64,000 nucleotides of DNA from CBDIBC01 sp965276635 (GCA_965276635.1 CBDIBC010000004.1:186001-250000), one strand, 5' to 3'; shown: positions 7,812-16,741, counted from the stretch's first letter. Translations and numbers: made by a program. The notes: a model not told the origin generated them from the letters alone.

Positions 7812-9260
7812 GTGACCGCTCGCCGCTACCTCATCCGCACCTACGGGTGCCAGATGAACGAGCACGACTCCCAACGCCTCGCCGGGCTGTTGGAGAGTGA
7901 GGGCATGGTGGCGGCCGCCGACCTCGACGACGCCGACGTGGTGGTGCTGAACACCTGCTGCATCCGGGAGAACGCCGACAACAAGCTGTACGGCAACCTC
8001 GGCCACCTCAAGGCGGTCAAGGACCGCCACCCCCACATGCAGATCGCGGTCGGTGGATGCCTGGCCCAGAAGGACCGCGAGCGGATCCAGCAGCGTGCCC
8101 CCTGGGTCGACGCCGTGTGGGGCACCCACAACGTGTCGAATGCGGCCGGCCTGCTCGAGGCCTCGGCCACCGGCCCGGTCATGGAGATCCTGGAGTCGGC
8201 CAACGACGACGCCTTTCCTTCCGCCCTCCCCGTCCGCTCCGGCCAGGGCTGGGCGGCGTGGGTCACCATCCAGATCGGCTGCGATAACAACTGCGCCTTC
8301 TGCATCGTCCCGGCCGTCCGCGGCCCCGAAGCCAGCCGGCCGTTCCGTCAGGTGGTGGCCGAGGTGGAGGCGCTGGCCGCCGAGGGCACGGTCGAGGTCA
8401 CCCTGCTCGGCCAGAACGTCAACTCCTACGGTCGTGACCTGACCACGGACCGCCGCGACGATCCGGCCTGGCGAGATGCCGGCGCCGTCACCGGCCCGGC
8501 CTGGGCTGCGGCCGAGCGTCCCCGGTCCCGGCCCCTCTTCGCCGACCTGCTGCACGCCGTGGCGGGCGTCGACGGCATCGAGCGGGTCCGCTACACCAGT
8601 CCCCACCCCAAGGATCTCCGCCCCGAGACCATCGCGGCCATGGCCGCCGAGCCGGCCGTGTGCGAGCACCTGCACCTGCCCCTGCAAGCCGGCAGCGACC
8701 GGGTGCTGGCCCGCATGCACCGCGGCTACAGCGCGGCTCGCTACCTGGAGAAGCTGGCGGCGGCCCGTGCCGCCGTCGACGACCTGGCCGTCACCACCGA
8801 CATCATCGTCGGCTTCCCGGGCGAGACCGACGACGACTTCGCCGCCACCCTCGACGTGGTGGCCGAGGCCGCCTACGACAGCGCCTACACCTTCATCTAC
8901 TCCCCCCGACCGGGCACCGAGGCGGCGGCCCGCACGGGCGACTTCGTGGCGGCCGACGTGGTCGCCGATCGCTTCGAGCGCCTGCGGGTCGTCGTGGAGC
9001 GCTCGGCACTGGCTCGCCACCAGGCTCGTGAGGGCCGAGTGGAAGAGATCCTGGTCGAAGGCCCCTCCAAGCGCGACCCGGCCCAGACGACCGGGCGGAC
9101 CCGACAGAACAAGCTCGTCCACGTTGCCGGCTCCATCCCTGCCGGATCGCGCGCCATGGTGCGCGTCACGCGCGGCGCCCCCCACTTCCTCGTCGGCGAG
9201 CTGGTCGAGGTGGTCGCCGGACCCCGGCACAAAACCCGCATCCCGGTGGTCGCCGTCTGA
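7812..9260 (+). CDS. miaB: tRNA-2-methylthio-N6-dimethylallyladenosine synthase MiaB
   Basis: 482 residues, radical-SAM enzyme that methylthiolates i6A37 of tRNAs. Cluster cysteines C13 (GCQMN), C49 (NTCCI) and C83 (GGCLAQ), and the SAM triad C157, C161, C164 (CDNNCAFC) are all present; a TRAM domain closes the protein. A charged insertion near residues 210-235 (after NSYGRDL) is of the sort seen in actinobacterial MiaB. GTG at 7812 is chosen because it is placed just before the conserved N-terminus; the frame is open farther upstream but without similarity. miaA, whose product makes its substrate, follows after 11 bases. Confidence 0.95.
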   Translation: MTARRYLIRTYGCQMNEHDSQRLAGLLESEGMVAAADLDDADVVVLNTCCIRENADNKLYGNLGHLKAVKDRHPHMQIAVGGCLAQKDRERIQQRAPWVDAVWGTHNVSNAAGLLEASATGPVMEILESANDDAFPSALPVRSGQGWAAWVTIQIGCDNNCAFCIVPAVRGPEASRPFRQVVAEVEALAAEGTVEVTLLGQNVNSYGRDLTTDRRDDPAWRDAGAVTGPAWAAAERPRSRPLFADLLHAVAGVDGIERVRYTSPHPKDLRPETIAAMAAEPAVCEHLHLPLQAGSDRVLARMHRGYSAARYLEKLAAARAAVDDLAVTTDIIVGFPGETDDDFAATLDVVAEAAYDSAYTFIYSPRPGTEAAARTGDFVAADVVADRFERLRVVVERSALARHQAREGRVEEILVEGPSKRDPAQTTGRTRQNKLVHVAGSIPAGSRAMVRVTRGAPHFLVGELVEVVAGPRHKTRIPVVAV

Positions 9261-9271
9261 GCCGGCCGCCG

Positions 9272-10177
9272 GTGCGGCACCTGGCGCTCGTCGGCGCCAC
9301 GGCCAGCGGCAAGTCCGAGGTGGCCATGGCGGTGGCCCGGGCGCAGGGCGACGTCGAGGTGGTCGCCGTGGACTCCATGCAGGTCTACCGCGGCATGGAC
9401 ATCGGCACCGCCAAGCCCAGTGCCGCCGAGCGGGCGGAGATCCGCCACCACCTCCTCGACGTGGTCGAGCCGGGCGACGACTGGGACGTGGCGACGTTCG
9501 CCCGGGCCCTCCCGCCGGTCCTCTCCGGCATCGAGGCCCGGGGCCACCGAGCCCTGCTGGTGGGAGGCACGGCGCTGTACTTCCACGCCGCGGTCGACGG
9601 CCTCCAGGTGCCGCCGACGTTTCCTGCCGTGCGCGCCCGTCTCGATGCCGATCTGGACACCACCGGCCTGCACCGGCGCCTCCTGACCCTCGACCCGCAG
9701 GCCGCCAGCCGCATGGAGCCGACCAACCGCCGCCGGGTGGTGCGCGCCCTGGAGGTGACGCTGGGAAGCGGTCGGCCCTTTTCCTCCTTCGGGCCGGGCC
9801 TGACCGCGTACCCGCCCACCCCGTGGCGGCTGGCCGGACTGTGGGTGCCCCGGCCGCTCGGCGCGGCGCGCATCGTCGCCCGGTTCACCCAGATGCTCGC
9901 CGGCGGCCTGGTGGAGGAGGTCCGCGGCCTCCTCGAGCGGCCGGGCGGCCTCTCCCGCACGGCGCGACAGGCCCTCGGCTACCGGGAGGTCCTCGCCCAC
10001 CTCGAGGACGGCCTCCCCCTCGACCGGGCGGCAGAGACGGCGATCCGCCGGACCCGCGCCTTCGCTCGCCGGCAGCGGGTGTGGTGGCGGCGCGACCCGC
10101 GCCTGGCGTGGTATGGGACGGCGGAGAATCCGCTCGCCGTTGTGCCGGCGCTCCTGAGAGACTGGAACCAACGATGA
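9272..10177 (+). CDS. miaA: tRNA dimethylallyltransferase MiaA
   Basis: 301 residues, transfers a dimethylallyl group to A37 of tRNA, the step before MiaB. P-loop LVGATASGKSEVA at residues 5-17, then the DSMQVYRGMDIGTAKPS motif that recognises the substrate, and RRVVRALEV in the middle. GTG start at 9272. Its stop overlaps the dapF ATG in ATGA. Confidence 0.95.
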   Translation: MRHLALVGATASGKSEVAMAVARAQGDVEVVAVDSMQVYRGMDIGTAKPSAAERAEIRHHLLDVVEPGDDWDVATFARALPPVLSGIEARGHRALLVGGTALYFHAAVDGLQVPPTFPAVRARLDADLDTTGLHRRLLTLDPQAASRMEPTNRRRVVRALEVTLGSGRPFSSFGPGLTAYPPTPWRLAGLWVPRPLGAARIVARFTQMLAGGLVEEVRGLLERPGGLSRTARQALGYREVLAHLEDGLPLDRAAETAIRRTRAFARRQRVWWRRDPRLAWYGTAENPLAVVPALLRDWNQR

Positions 10178-11028
10178 CTGACACGGCGCTCGTCGACCTG
10201 ATGAAGTACCACGGCGTCGGCAACGACTTCTTGATCCTGCTCGATCCCACCGCCACCATCGACACGCCCGGGCGCCACGACCTGGGGGCGCTCGCCCGGC
10301 GCGTGTGCGATAGGCATCGGGGCATCGGGGCGGACGGCCTGATCGTCAGCCGGCCGGCGGCGGACGGCGCCGGTGACACCATGACCTTCCACCTGCGTAA
10401 CGCCGATGGCGGCGAGGCGGAGATGAGCGGCAACGGCATGCGCTGCCTGGCCCACGCCGCCCTCGACGCCGGCTGGGTCGACGAGGCCACGTCGTTCGGC
10501 GTCCGCACCCCGGTCGGGTCCCGCCAGGTCACCATCCGGCGCACCGCCGAGGCGAACGTGGCCTGGGCTGCCGTGGAGATGGGCGCGCCCGTCGTCGGCG
10601 GCGACGCCGACCGCTGCAACGTCGGCCACGGCCAGCTCCTCGTCGACATGGGGAACCCACACCTGGTGGTCTTGGGGCCCGATCCCGACACCGTCGACGT
10701 GGCGACCCTCGGCCGCACGCTCGAGGCCAGCCAACCCGCCGGTGTGAACGTGGAGTTCGTCACCCTCGGCCCCGGACCTGACGAGATCACCATGCGGGTG
10801 TGGGAGCGCGGCGTCGGCGAGACGCAGGCCTGTGGGACGGGCGCGTGCGCGGCGGCGGTCGCTCTGCACCACTGGGGTCGGGTCGGTCGCACCGTCACGG
10901 TGCACCAGCCGGGGGGCGCGGTGGCTGTCGACTGGCGCCCCGACGGCACGTTGGCGTTGTCGGGGCCGAGCGAGCGCATCGGGTCCTGCCAGGTGGCGGT
11001 GGCGCCGCGTCGGAGCACCGTGCCGTGA
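10174..11028 (+). CDS. dapF: Diaminopimelate epimerase DapF, with Ser in place of the first catalytic Cys
   Basis: 284 residues, converts LL- to meso-diaminopimelate for lysine and peptidoglycan. N-terminal KYHGVGNDF and the two half-site motifs are clear. The second catalytic cysteine is C220 (ETQACGTGAC). In the first motif, NADGGEAEMSGNGMRC, the residue that is catalytic Cys in characterised DapF (C73 in Haemophilus, CGNGxRC) is Ser85 (codon AGC at 10426); a cysteine six residues later, C91, remains. Whether this is active, uses Ser, or epimerises something else cannot be decided from sequence. dapC two genes downstream and dapE 3.7 kb downstream support a diaminopimelate role. Confidence 0.88.
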   Translation: MTDTALVDLMKYHGVGNDFLILLDPTATIDTPGRHDLGALARRVCDRHRGIGADGLIVSRPAADGAGDTMTFHLRNADGGEAEMSGNGMRCLAHAALDAGWVDEATSFGVRTPVGSRQVTIRRTAEANVAWAAVEMGAPVVGGDADRCNVGHGQLLVDMGNPHLVVLGPDPDTVDVATLGRTLEASQPAGVNVEFVTLGPGPDEITMRVWERGVGETQACGTGACAAAVALHHWGRVGRTVTVHQPGGAVAVDWRPDGTLALSGPSERIGSCQVAVAPRRSTVP

Positions 11029-12299
11029 CCCTGATCGAACGCAGCTTCCGGGAGAAGATCGTCCTGGTCGGCATGACGGTGCCCCCGGCGCGGGATGCGG
11101 AGACGGAGCGCCATCTCGACGAGCTGGCCCTGCTCGTCGACACCGCCGGCGCCGACGAGGCAGCTCGGGTCCTGCAACGCCGCGACCGGCCCGACCCCGC
11201 CACCTACGTGGGGCGGGGCAAGGCCGAGGAGCTGCGGGAGCTGTCGCTCACCGTCGACGCCGACACCGTGGTGTTCGACGACGATCTCACCCCCGCCCAG
11301 TCCCGGAACCTCGAGAAGATCCTGGGACGCACGGCGATCGATCGCACAGCAGTGATCCTCGACATCTTCGCCCAGAACGCGCAGACCCAGGAGGGCAAAG
11401 CGCAGGTCGAGCTGGCGCAGCTCCGGTACCGGCTTCCCCGGCTGCGCGGCCGCGGCCGCTCCCTGTCGCAGCAGGCAGGCGGGATCGGCACCCGGGGCCC
11501 CGGTGAGACACAGCTCGAGGTCGACCGCCGGCGGCTCCTGCGACGCATGACCAAGCTGGAAGCCGAGTTGCGCCAGGTCACGGCCCACCGGCGCCTGCAG
11601 CGCAAGGGCCGCAGCCGGAGCAGGCTGTCGAGCGTGTCACTGGTGGGGTACACCAACGCCGGCAAGTCGACGTTGCTCAACCATCTGACCGATGCCGGCG
11701 TGCTCGTCGAGGATCGGCTGTTCGCCACCCTCGATCCCCGGACGCGCCGGCTGGCCCTCCCCGGGGGCGAGTCGGTGCTCCTCTCCGACACGGTCGGGTT
11801 CGTGCGCAAGCTGCCTCACCAACTGGTGGAGGCGTTCCGCTCCACCCTGGAGGTGGTGACCGAGTCGGACCTGCTGGTGCACGTGGTCGACAGTGCCAGC
11901 CCCGATCCCGAGGCCGAGATCGACGCCGTGCGCGCCGTCCTGGCCGAGATCGGCGCCGGCGCCGTCCCCGAGCTGCTGGCCTTCAACAAGGCGGACGTCT
12001 CCTCGGAGGCCAAGCGCCTGGCCGACCGCTATCCCGGCAGCGTCCCGATCTCAGCGGTGACCGGAGCGGGGGTGGACGGGTTGCTGGCCGCGGTGGGGGA
12101 CCGGTTGCGGGCGTTGATGACCGTGGTGCACCTGGTGGTGCCGTACGAGCGGGGCGACATCCTGGCTGCCGTGCACCGGGAAGGCGAGGTGCTGGTCGAG
12201 GAGCACGGTGAGGACGCGGCGCGCCTGTCGGTGCGCGTGGACGGGGCCGGCGCGGCCCGCTTCCGCCCATTCTCGGTGGACCAGGGGGCGCGGGCGTGA
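11025..12299 (+). CDS. hflX: Ribosome-associated GTPase HflX
   Basis: 424 residues. N-terminal HflX domain (ARDAETERHLDELALLV, then DPATYVGRGKAEEL), a GPGETQLEVDRR linker, and a GTPase domain with G1 GYTNAGKST near residue 207 and G3 DTVGFVRKLP; the NKAD motif is also visible. HflX splits stalled or hibernating ribosomes. GTG at 11025 overlaps the dapF stop in GTGA. It is the usual neighbour of miaA/dapF in actinobacteria. Confidence 0.95.
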   Translation: MTLIERSFREKIVLVGMTVPPARDAETERHLDELALLVDTAGADEAARVLQRRDRPDPATYVGRGKAEELRELSLTVDADTVVFDDDLTPAQSRNLEKILGRTAIDRTAVILDIFAQNAQTQEGKAQVELAQLRYRLPRLRGRGRSLSQQAGGIGTRGPGETQLEVDRRRLLRRMTKLEAELRQVTAHRRLQRKGRSRSRLSSVSLVGYTNAGKSTLLNHLTDAGVLVEDRLFATLDPRTRRLALPGGESVLLSDTVGFVRKLPHQLVEAFRSTLEVVTESDLLVHVVDSASPDPEAEIDAVRAVLAEIGAGAVPELLAFNKADVSSEAKRLADRYPGSVPISAVTGAGVDGLLAAVGDRLRALMTVVHLVVPYERGDILAAVHREGEVLVEEHGEDAARLSVRVDGAGAARFRPFSVDQGARA

Positions 12300-13516
12300 G
12301 CTCGGGCTCGTCGAATGGGGGCGTGGACACGTCCGGGGCCGGGGCGGGTGCGGCCAGTTCGCCGGCGGTCGGGTCGGCACCGGTCGGGTCGGCGTGGCGG
12401 CCGCCCGCGTATCCCTACGACCGGCTGATCCCGGCCCGGCACAAGGCGGAGGCCGTGGAGGGTGGCGTGGTCGACTTGTCGGTCGGCACGCCGACCGATC
12501 CGCCGCCACCGGCGGTGCTCGATGCGCTCCGAGACGCCGACGCCGGCGGCGCCCTGCGCGGCTACCCGGCGTCGGTCGGCTCGGAGCGTCTCCGACAGGC
12601 GGTGGCGGAATGGCTCGATCATCGCTTCGGCGTCGCCGTCTCGCCGGCCGGCGTCGGCGTGTGCGTTGGCACCAAGGAGCTGGTGGCGTCCGTGCCGCAC
12701 CTGCTGCACCGTCGGGACCCTAGACGCGACACCGTGCTGTACCCGGCCATCTCCTATCCGACCTACGCCATGGGGGCCTCGCTGGCCGGGCTCCGGGCTG
12801 TACCCGTCCCGGTCGACGACCATTGGCGCCTGGATCTGGGGTCGGTGGCCGACGCCGACGGGAAACGTGCGTTGTTGCTCTGGGTGAACACGCCGGGGAA
12901 CCCGGCCGGGGGCCTCGACGACCTGGCCGCTGCTGCCGCGTGGGGTCGGGATCGCGGGATACCGGTCTTCAGCGACGAGTGCTACGCCGAGTTCACGTGG
13001 GAGGGTGATCCCCGTACCGTGCTCGGCTCGGGCGCGGGACCCGAGGGGCTGGACGGCGTGGTAGCGGTGCACTCGCTGTCCAAGCGCTCGAACCTCGCCG
13101 GGCTGCGTGTCGGCTGGTACACAGGCGACCAGGTTCTGGTCGAGTTCTTGCGCGAGGCCCGCAAGCATGCCGGGATGATGGTGCCTGGCCCGGCCCAGCA
13201 GGCCGCCGTGGCTGCCCTCGGCGATCGCGCCCATGTGGCGGCCCAACGCGACCGCTACCACCAGCGCCTCGAGCGGATGCAGGCCATCCTGGCCGCCATC
13301 GACGTTCCCGCCGATCTTCCGGCCGGCGGGTTCTACCTGTGGGTGCGCGCCCCGGGGGGAGACGCCTGGGGGTGGACCGAACGGCTGGCGGCCGATGCCG
13401 GATTGCTCGTGTCGCCCGGCGAGTTCTATGGCACTGCCGGGGCCGACCACGTGCGCCTGGCCATGGTCGCACCACTCGAGCGCCTCGACCTGGTGGCCCG
13501 CCGCCTCGGCGTCTGA
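12296..13516 (+). CDS. dapC: N-succinyldiaminopimelate aminotransferase DapC-type
   Basis: 406 residues, class I/II PLP aminotransferase. The first 35 residues are a Ser/Gly/Ala-rich tail before the conserved YPYDRLIPA. The PLP lysine is K263 in SLSKRSNLAGLR; SDECYAEF, with the Asp and Tyr contacting PLP, lies upstream. Family context (YPYDRL... and the AEFTWEG region) and the position between dapF and dapE support the succinylase branch of lysine/DAP synthesis. Start GTG overlaps the hflX stop (GTGA). Convergent with the next gene. Confidence 0.85.
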   Translation: MSSGSSNGGVDTSGAGAGAASSPAVGSAPVGSAWRPPAYPYDRLIPARHKAEAVEGGVVDLSVGTPTDPPPPAVLDALRDADAGGALRGYPASVGSERLRQAVAEWLDHRFGVAVSPAGVGVCVGTKELVASVPHLLHRRDPRRDTVLYPAISYPTYAMGASLAGLRAVPVPVDDHWRLDLGSVADADGKRALLLWVNTPGNPAGGLDDLAAAAAWGRDRGIPVFSDECYAEFTWEGDPRTVLGSGAGPEGLDGVVAVHSLSKRSNLAGLRVGWYTGDQVLVEFLREARKHAGMMVPGPAQQAAVAALGDRAHVAAQRDRYHQRLERMQAILAAIDVPADLPAGGFYLWVRAPGGDAWGWTERLAADAGLLVSPGEFYGTAGADHVRLAMVAPLERLDLVARRLGV

Positions 13517-13524
13517 GCACATGA

Positions 13525-13546
13525 GAGGGCCGGCTCCGCCGCCCTC
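13525..13546. terminator. Possible hairpin terminator between convergent dapC and LLM genes
   Basis: GAGGGC and GCCCTC arms enclose a 10-base loop directly after dapC. No T-run follows, so this would be a GC-hairpin terminator at best. Confidence 0.35.
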
Positions 13547-13646
13547 CGGTCAGTGGTTGGTGGCGGCGTGATGCCGTTGGTCGCGGCTCCTCGGTCGTTT
13601 GGCTCGTTCCAGCCGTGCTGCGGCGGCTGGGCGTCGGGCCGTCAGG

Positions 13647-14534
13647 TCAGGTCTGCAGGTCGCCCACCGCCGCGGCGAGCGCGGTGAGCTCGGCGGGCCA
13701 GTCATCGGGTGTCCGGAGCGGGCGGGCCACGAACTTGGAGAACCCGGCGTCGACGAACTGCTCGAGCGTGGCGCGCAACGGGCCGAAGCCGATCGGGACG
13801 AGCTCCTCGGCTCGACGCCCGCGGGAGCGCGCTTCGATGGTTTGGCGGGCCTTTGGCGACAGAGGCTCGGTGGCGTAGCCGATGCTGATCCCGAAGTGCT
13901 CGGGGCTGATCTCCCGGCCAGCTGCGGCGGCGGCCTCGTCGATCACCGTGCGCCCGGCGACCGCCTCGTCGGGGGTGCAGAGCGCAGGCAGCCATCCGTC
14001 GCCCAGCGCCCCACAGCGGCGAAGCGCCGCAGGCGTCATGCCGCCCAACCACATCTCCAGCGGATCCTGCACCGGCAGGGGGCGCACGGTGACGTCGTCG
14101 AAGTCGCCGGCGACGCCGTGGTAGCTGACGGAGTGGCCGGCCCACAGCTGGCGGAGGACGGGCATGACCTCGTCGATGATGGTGCCGCGTTGGGCAGGCG
14201 GTGGTCCGACGGCGCCCCGCTCGGCGCCTCGCGGGAGCCCGGGAACGAGGGTGACCAGCAGCCGGCCGCCCGACAGCTGGTCGACGGTGGCCAGGGCCTT
14301 GGCCATGCGCACCAGGTTGCGACCCGGGGCGAGGAGCGTGGTGCCCAGCTTGATGCGGGGATTGTGCGCAGCCGCCCACGCCAGGGTCGCCAGCGGGTCC
14401 GGTCCTGGCTGGGTCAGGACCTCCGAGAGCCACAAGGAGTCGAGGCCCAGGTCGACGATGGCGTCGACCGCCTGGCCGAGCTGTGCCACCGCGATGTCGC
14501 CGGCACCGAGCCCCACGCCGACGCGGACCTTCAT
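13647..14534 (-). CDS. LLM-class (F420-dependent type) oxidoreductase
   Basis: 295 residues, luciferase-like monooxygenase TIM barrel. Visible signature elements: VGVGLGAGD at the start, LGLDSLWLSEVL, KLGTTLLAPGRN, VDQLSGGRLLVTLVPGLPRG and DGWLPAL. Actinobacterial proteins of this shape usually use F420 rather than FMN, but cofactor choice cannot be read here; the substrate is unknown. Start ATG at 14534, directly before the conserved segment. It is convergent with dapC and divergent from dapE; this placement does not suggest a specific role in the lysine pathway. Confidence 0.85.
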   Translation of the reverse strand: MKVRVGVGLGAGDIAVAQLGQAVDAIVDLGLDSLWLSEVLTQPGPDPLATLAWAAAHNPRIKLGTTLLAPGRNLVRMAKALATVDQLSGGRLLVTLVPGLPRGAERGAVGPPPAQRGTIIDEVMPVLRQLWAGHSVSYHGVAGDFDDVTVRPLPVQDPLEMWLGGMTPAALRRCGALGDGWLPALCTPDEAVAGRTVIDEAAAAAGREISPEHFGISIGYATEPLSPKARQTIEARSRGRRAEELVPIGFGPLRATLEQFVDAGFSKFVARPLRTPDDWPAELTALAAAVGDLQT

Positions 14535-14711
14535 TGGCGCCCCACGTGGTGCCGGCCGGTCTTTCGGTATCCGGCGGTGGTGGCTGACACCATCTCGCTC
14601 CTCTCGGCCCGGTTCCTCTTGTCTCGGCACGCTACCTGCCGGTGGGCCGGAGCCGGGCCGCCCGAAGTCGGGCAGTGAGTGGCGTCGGATGCTGCGCCAC
14701 CTCGGGTGCCG

Positions 14712-14717
14712 TAGCGT
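14712..14717 (+). promoter_or_regulatory. Probable -10 box (TAGCGT) of dapE, leaderless layout
   Basis: Hexamer ending 6 bases before the ATG of dapE. Confidence 0.5.
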
Positions 14718-14723
14718 CGGTGC

Positions 14724-15842
14724 ATGCCCGACCACTCGGTTCCGGCCGGTGATGCCGTCGATCTCCTGGCCCGCACTGCGGACCTGGTGGACATCCCGTC
14801 GCCCAGTCATCAGGAGCAGGCGCTGGCCGATCACGTCGAGCAGCGACTGCACCGGGTGGCGGGACTGGAGGTGAATCGCATCGGGGACAACGTGGTGGCC
14901 CGCACCCGCTTGGGACGGGGTACTCGGGTGCTGCTGGCCGGCCACCTCGACACGGTTCCGGCCAACGGGAACGGGCGGGCGCGGCGCCATGGCGACACGC
15001 TGTGGGGGTTGGGCGCAGCCGACATGAAGGGCGGCTTGGCGGTGATGCTCGAGCTGGCGGCCGCCCTCGCGGAGCCGGCGATGGACGTCAGCTATGTGTT
15101 CTACACAGCCGAGGAGGTGGCGCGCCCGTACAACGGATTGCTGGCCATCCTGGCCGAGCGGCCGGAGCTGCTCGCCGCCGACGTCGCCATCCTGGGAGAG
15201 CCCACCGGCGCGGCGATCGAAGCCGGGTGCCAGGGCGTGGTGAAGGCCGACGTGTCTGTGGGTGGATCGCGAGCGCACACGGCCCGGCCGTGGATGGGCA
15301 GCAACGCCGTGCATCGCCTGGCTCCGGTGCTGGCTCGTCTGGCCGCCTGGCCTGAGCGCGTGGTGGAGATCGACGGGTGTCGCTATCGGGAGGCGTTGCA
15401 GGCCGTCGCGGTCAGCGGCGGGGTGGCAGGCAATGTCGTCCCCGATGAGGCGGTGGTATCGGTCAACCATCGGTTCGCACCGGATCGGTCATCGGCTCAG
15501 GCCGAGGCGGCGCTGCGAGCCTGGCTGGGCCCGGTGCTCGACGCCGATCTCGGTGACCGTGTCGACGTCACCGAGACTGCCCCGGCTGCCCCGCCGGGTC
15601 TGAGCCATCCCGTCCTGGCGGCACTCCTGGACACCACTGGCGTGCCACCGCGAGCGAAGCTGGGTTGGACGGACGTGGCGTTCTTCGCCGAGCGGGGCAT
15701 CCCTGCGGTGAACTTCGGACCGGGAGACCCCGAGCTGGCTCACACTGCCGAAGAGCGGGTGGAGAAGGCTGACCTCGTCGCCGCCCATCGTGTCCTGCGA
15801 GAGGTGCTCATGGCCAGGCCGGACCGGCCGGGGCCGCGCTGA
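14724..15842 (+). CDS. dapE: Succinyl-diaminopimelate desuccinylase DapE
   Basis: 372 residues, M20-family zinc hydrolase that releases succinate from N-succinyl-LL-DAP. Metal-binding motifs AGHLDTVPANGN, GLGAADMKGG and YTAEEVARP are intact, as are the dimerisation-domain histidine (ARPWMGSNAVHR) and the terminal NFGPGDPELAHT motif. Actinobacterial DapE uses exactly this set. The ATG has no ribosome site but follows a -10 box closely. The 3' end runs into a 39-base tandem duplication. Confidence 0.93.
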   Translation: MPDHSVPAGDAVDLLARTADLVDIPSPSHQEQALADHVEQRLHRVAGLEVNRIGDNVVARTRLGRGTRVLLAGHLDTVPANGNGRARRHGDTLWGLGAADMKGGLAVMLELAAALAEPAMDVSYVFYTAEEVARPYNGLLAILAERPELLAADVAILGEPTGAAIEAGCQGVVKADVSVGGSRAHTARPWMGSNAVHRLAPVLARLAAWPERVVEIDGCRYREALQAVAVSGGVAGNVVPDEAVVSVNHRFAPDRSSAQAEAALRAWLGPVLDADLGDRVDVTETAPAAPPGLSHPVLAALLDTTGVPPRAKLGWTDVAFFAERGIPAVNFGPGDPELAHTAEERVEKADLVAAHRVLREVLMARPDRPGPR

Positions 15843-15912
15843 CCGAGGCCCTGCGGTAAGGCGCCGCCGGGTCCCCGCTGACCGAGGCCCGCCGGTAAGG
15901 CGCCGGCGATAA
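15838..15912 (+). repeat. 39-base imperfect tandem duplication at the 3' end of dapE
   Basis: GCTGACCGAGGCCC begins at 15838 and again at 15877, and both units continue into CGGTAAGGCGCCG. The first unit contains the dapE stop codon. It lies between convergent dapE and lexA and may have arisen by slippage. Confidence 0.8.
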
Positions 15913-15950
15913 GCGCGCCGCCCACGTCGCCGGGCCGCGACGGCCGCGGC

Positions 15951-16583
15951 TCAGAGCCGCCGGAGCACCGTCACCACCCGCCCGAAGAGGGTGACCTCGT
16001 CCGGCTCGTACACCATGGGCTCCAGCCGGGAGTTCGCCGGCACGAGCACCACCTTGCTCCCTCGCCGGGAGTAGGTCTTGACGGTGGCCTCGCCGCCGGG
16101 GATCCCAGCCACCACGATGTCGCCCTTCTGGGCCTCGGCCTGCTGACGCACGACGACATAGTCGCCGTCGAGGATCCCGGCCTCGATCATGGAGTCGCCG
16201 CGCACCTTGAGCATGAACACCTGACCGTCGCCCGTGAAGTCCTCCGGCAGGGGCAGCACCTCCTCGACGTTCTCCTGGGCCAGCACGTCGGTCCCGGCTG
16301 CCACCTCGCCGAGGAGAGGCACGTGCCGCGTGGGCCGCCGCTCGATGGCCGCTCCCGACATGGTGTCGTAGCGGACCTCGATGGCCCTCGGCTTGGTCGG
16401 GTCTCTCCGGAGGTACCCCTGGCGCTGCAGCGTGGTGAGGTGTGTGTGGACGGTAGACGACGAGGTGAGCCCCACCGCTTCACCGATCTCCCGCACCGAC
16501 GGCGGGTAGCCGCGATCACGAAGCTCGCGGGCGATGAAGTCCAGGATCTCCCGGCGCTTGCCAGTGAGCTCTCCGTCGGTCAC
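15951..16583 (-). CDS. lexA: SOS repressor LexA
   Basis: 210 residues from the chosen start. N-terminal winged helix (GKRREILDFIARELRDRGYP, VREIGEAVGLTSSSTVHTHL), then the S24 self-cleavage domain: cleavage site Ala96-Gly97 (GEVAAGTDV), catalytic S131 (GDSMIEAGI) and K169 (ATVKTYS). GTG at 16583 is preferred: the in-frame extension to an ATG at 16724 uses many codons ending in A or T (CTA, CAA, TGT, TCT, ACA), unlike the rest of the gene, and is full of short repeats. That ATG is the alternative start, giving 257 residues. Three SOS boxes lie upstream, so it should repress itself. Confidence 0.93.
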   Translation of the reverse strand: MTDGELTGKRREILDFIARELRDRGYPPSVREIGEAVGLTSSSTVHTHLTTLQRQGYLRRDPTKPRAIEVRYDTMSGAAIERRPTRHVPLLGEVAAGTDVLAQENVEEVLPLPEDFTGDGQVFMLKVRGDSMIEAGILDGDYVVVRQQAEAQKGDIVVAGIPGGEATVKTYSRRGSKVVLVPANSRLEPMVYEPDEVTLFGRVVTVLRRL

Positions 16584-16651
16584 GACCCCACCGCCATCAG
16601 CTGCCGGTCCCTCGTCACTCCGAGCATTGCCCTCCGATCCCTTGCCGACTG

Positions 16652-16699
16652 CCGCTGTTGTAGAGAGCGCCGCTGTTGTAAGAGAACACCGCTGTTGTA
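16652..16699 (-). repeat. Three short repeats in the lexA leader
   Basis: CCGCTGTTGTA on the plus strand (TACAACAGCGG in the lexA sense) occurs at 16652, 16670 and 16689, spaced 18 and 19 bases. The units extend partly to YTACAACAGCGGYGYTCTC in the sense direction. Confidence 0.85.
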
Positions 16700-16735
16700 G
16701 AACCCAGCCCATCCGGTACCACATGGCGCGATTTC

Positions 16736-16741
16736 ACCGTA
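16736..16741 (-). promoter_or_regulatory. Possible -10 box (TACGGT, minus strand) of lexA
   Basis: TANNNT hexamer on the minus strand, downstream of the SOS box at 16762-16775. Transcription from it would give a leader of about 145 bases to the GTG start at 16583, containing the three repeats. Confidence 0.45.

Noticed and set aside
16584..16724. LexA N-terminal extension starting at the ATG 16724
   Set aside because: The codons end in A or T far more often than in the rest of the gene and the stretch is made of short repeats; the GTG at 16583 fits the family better. Kept as an alternative start.
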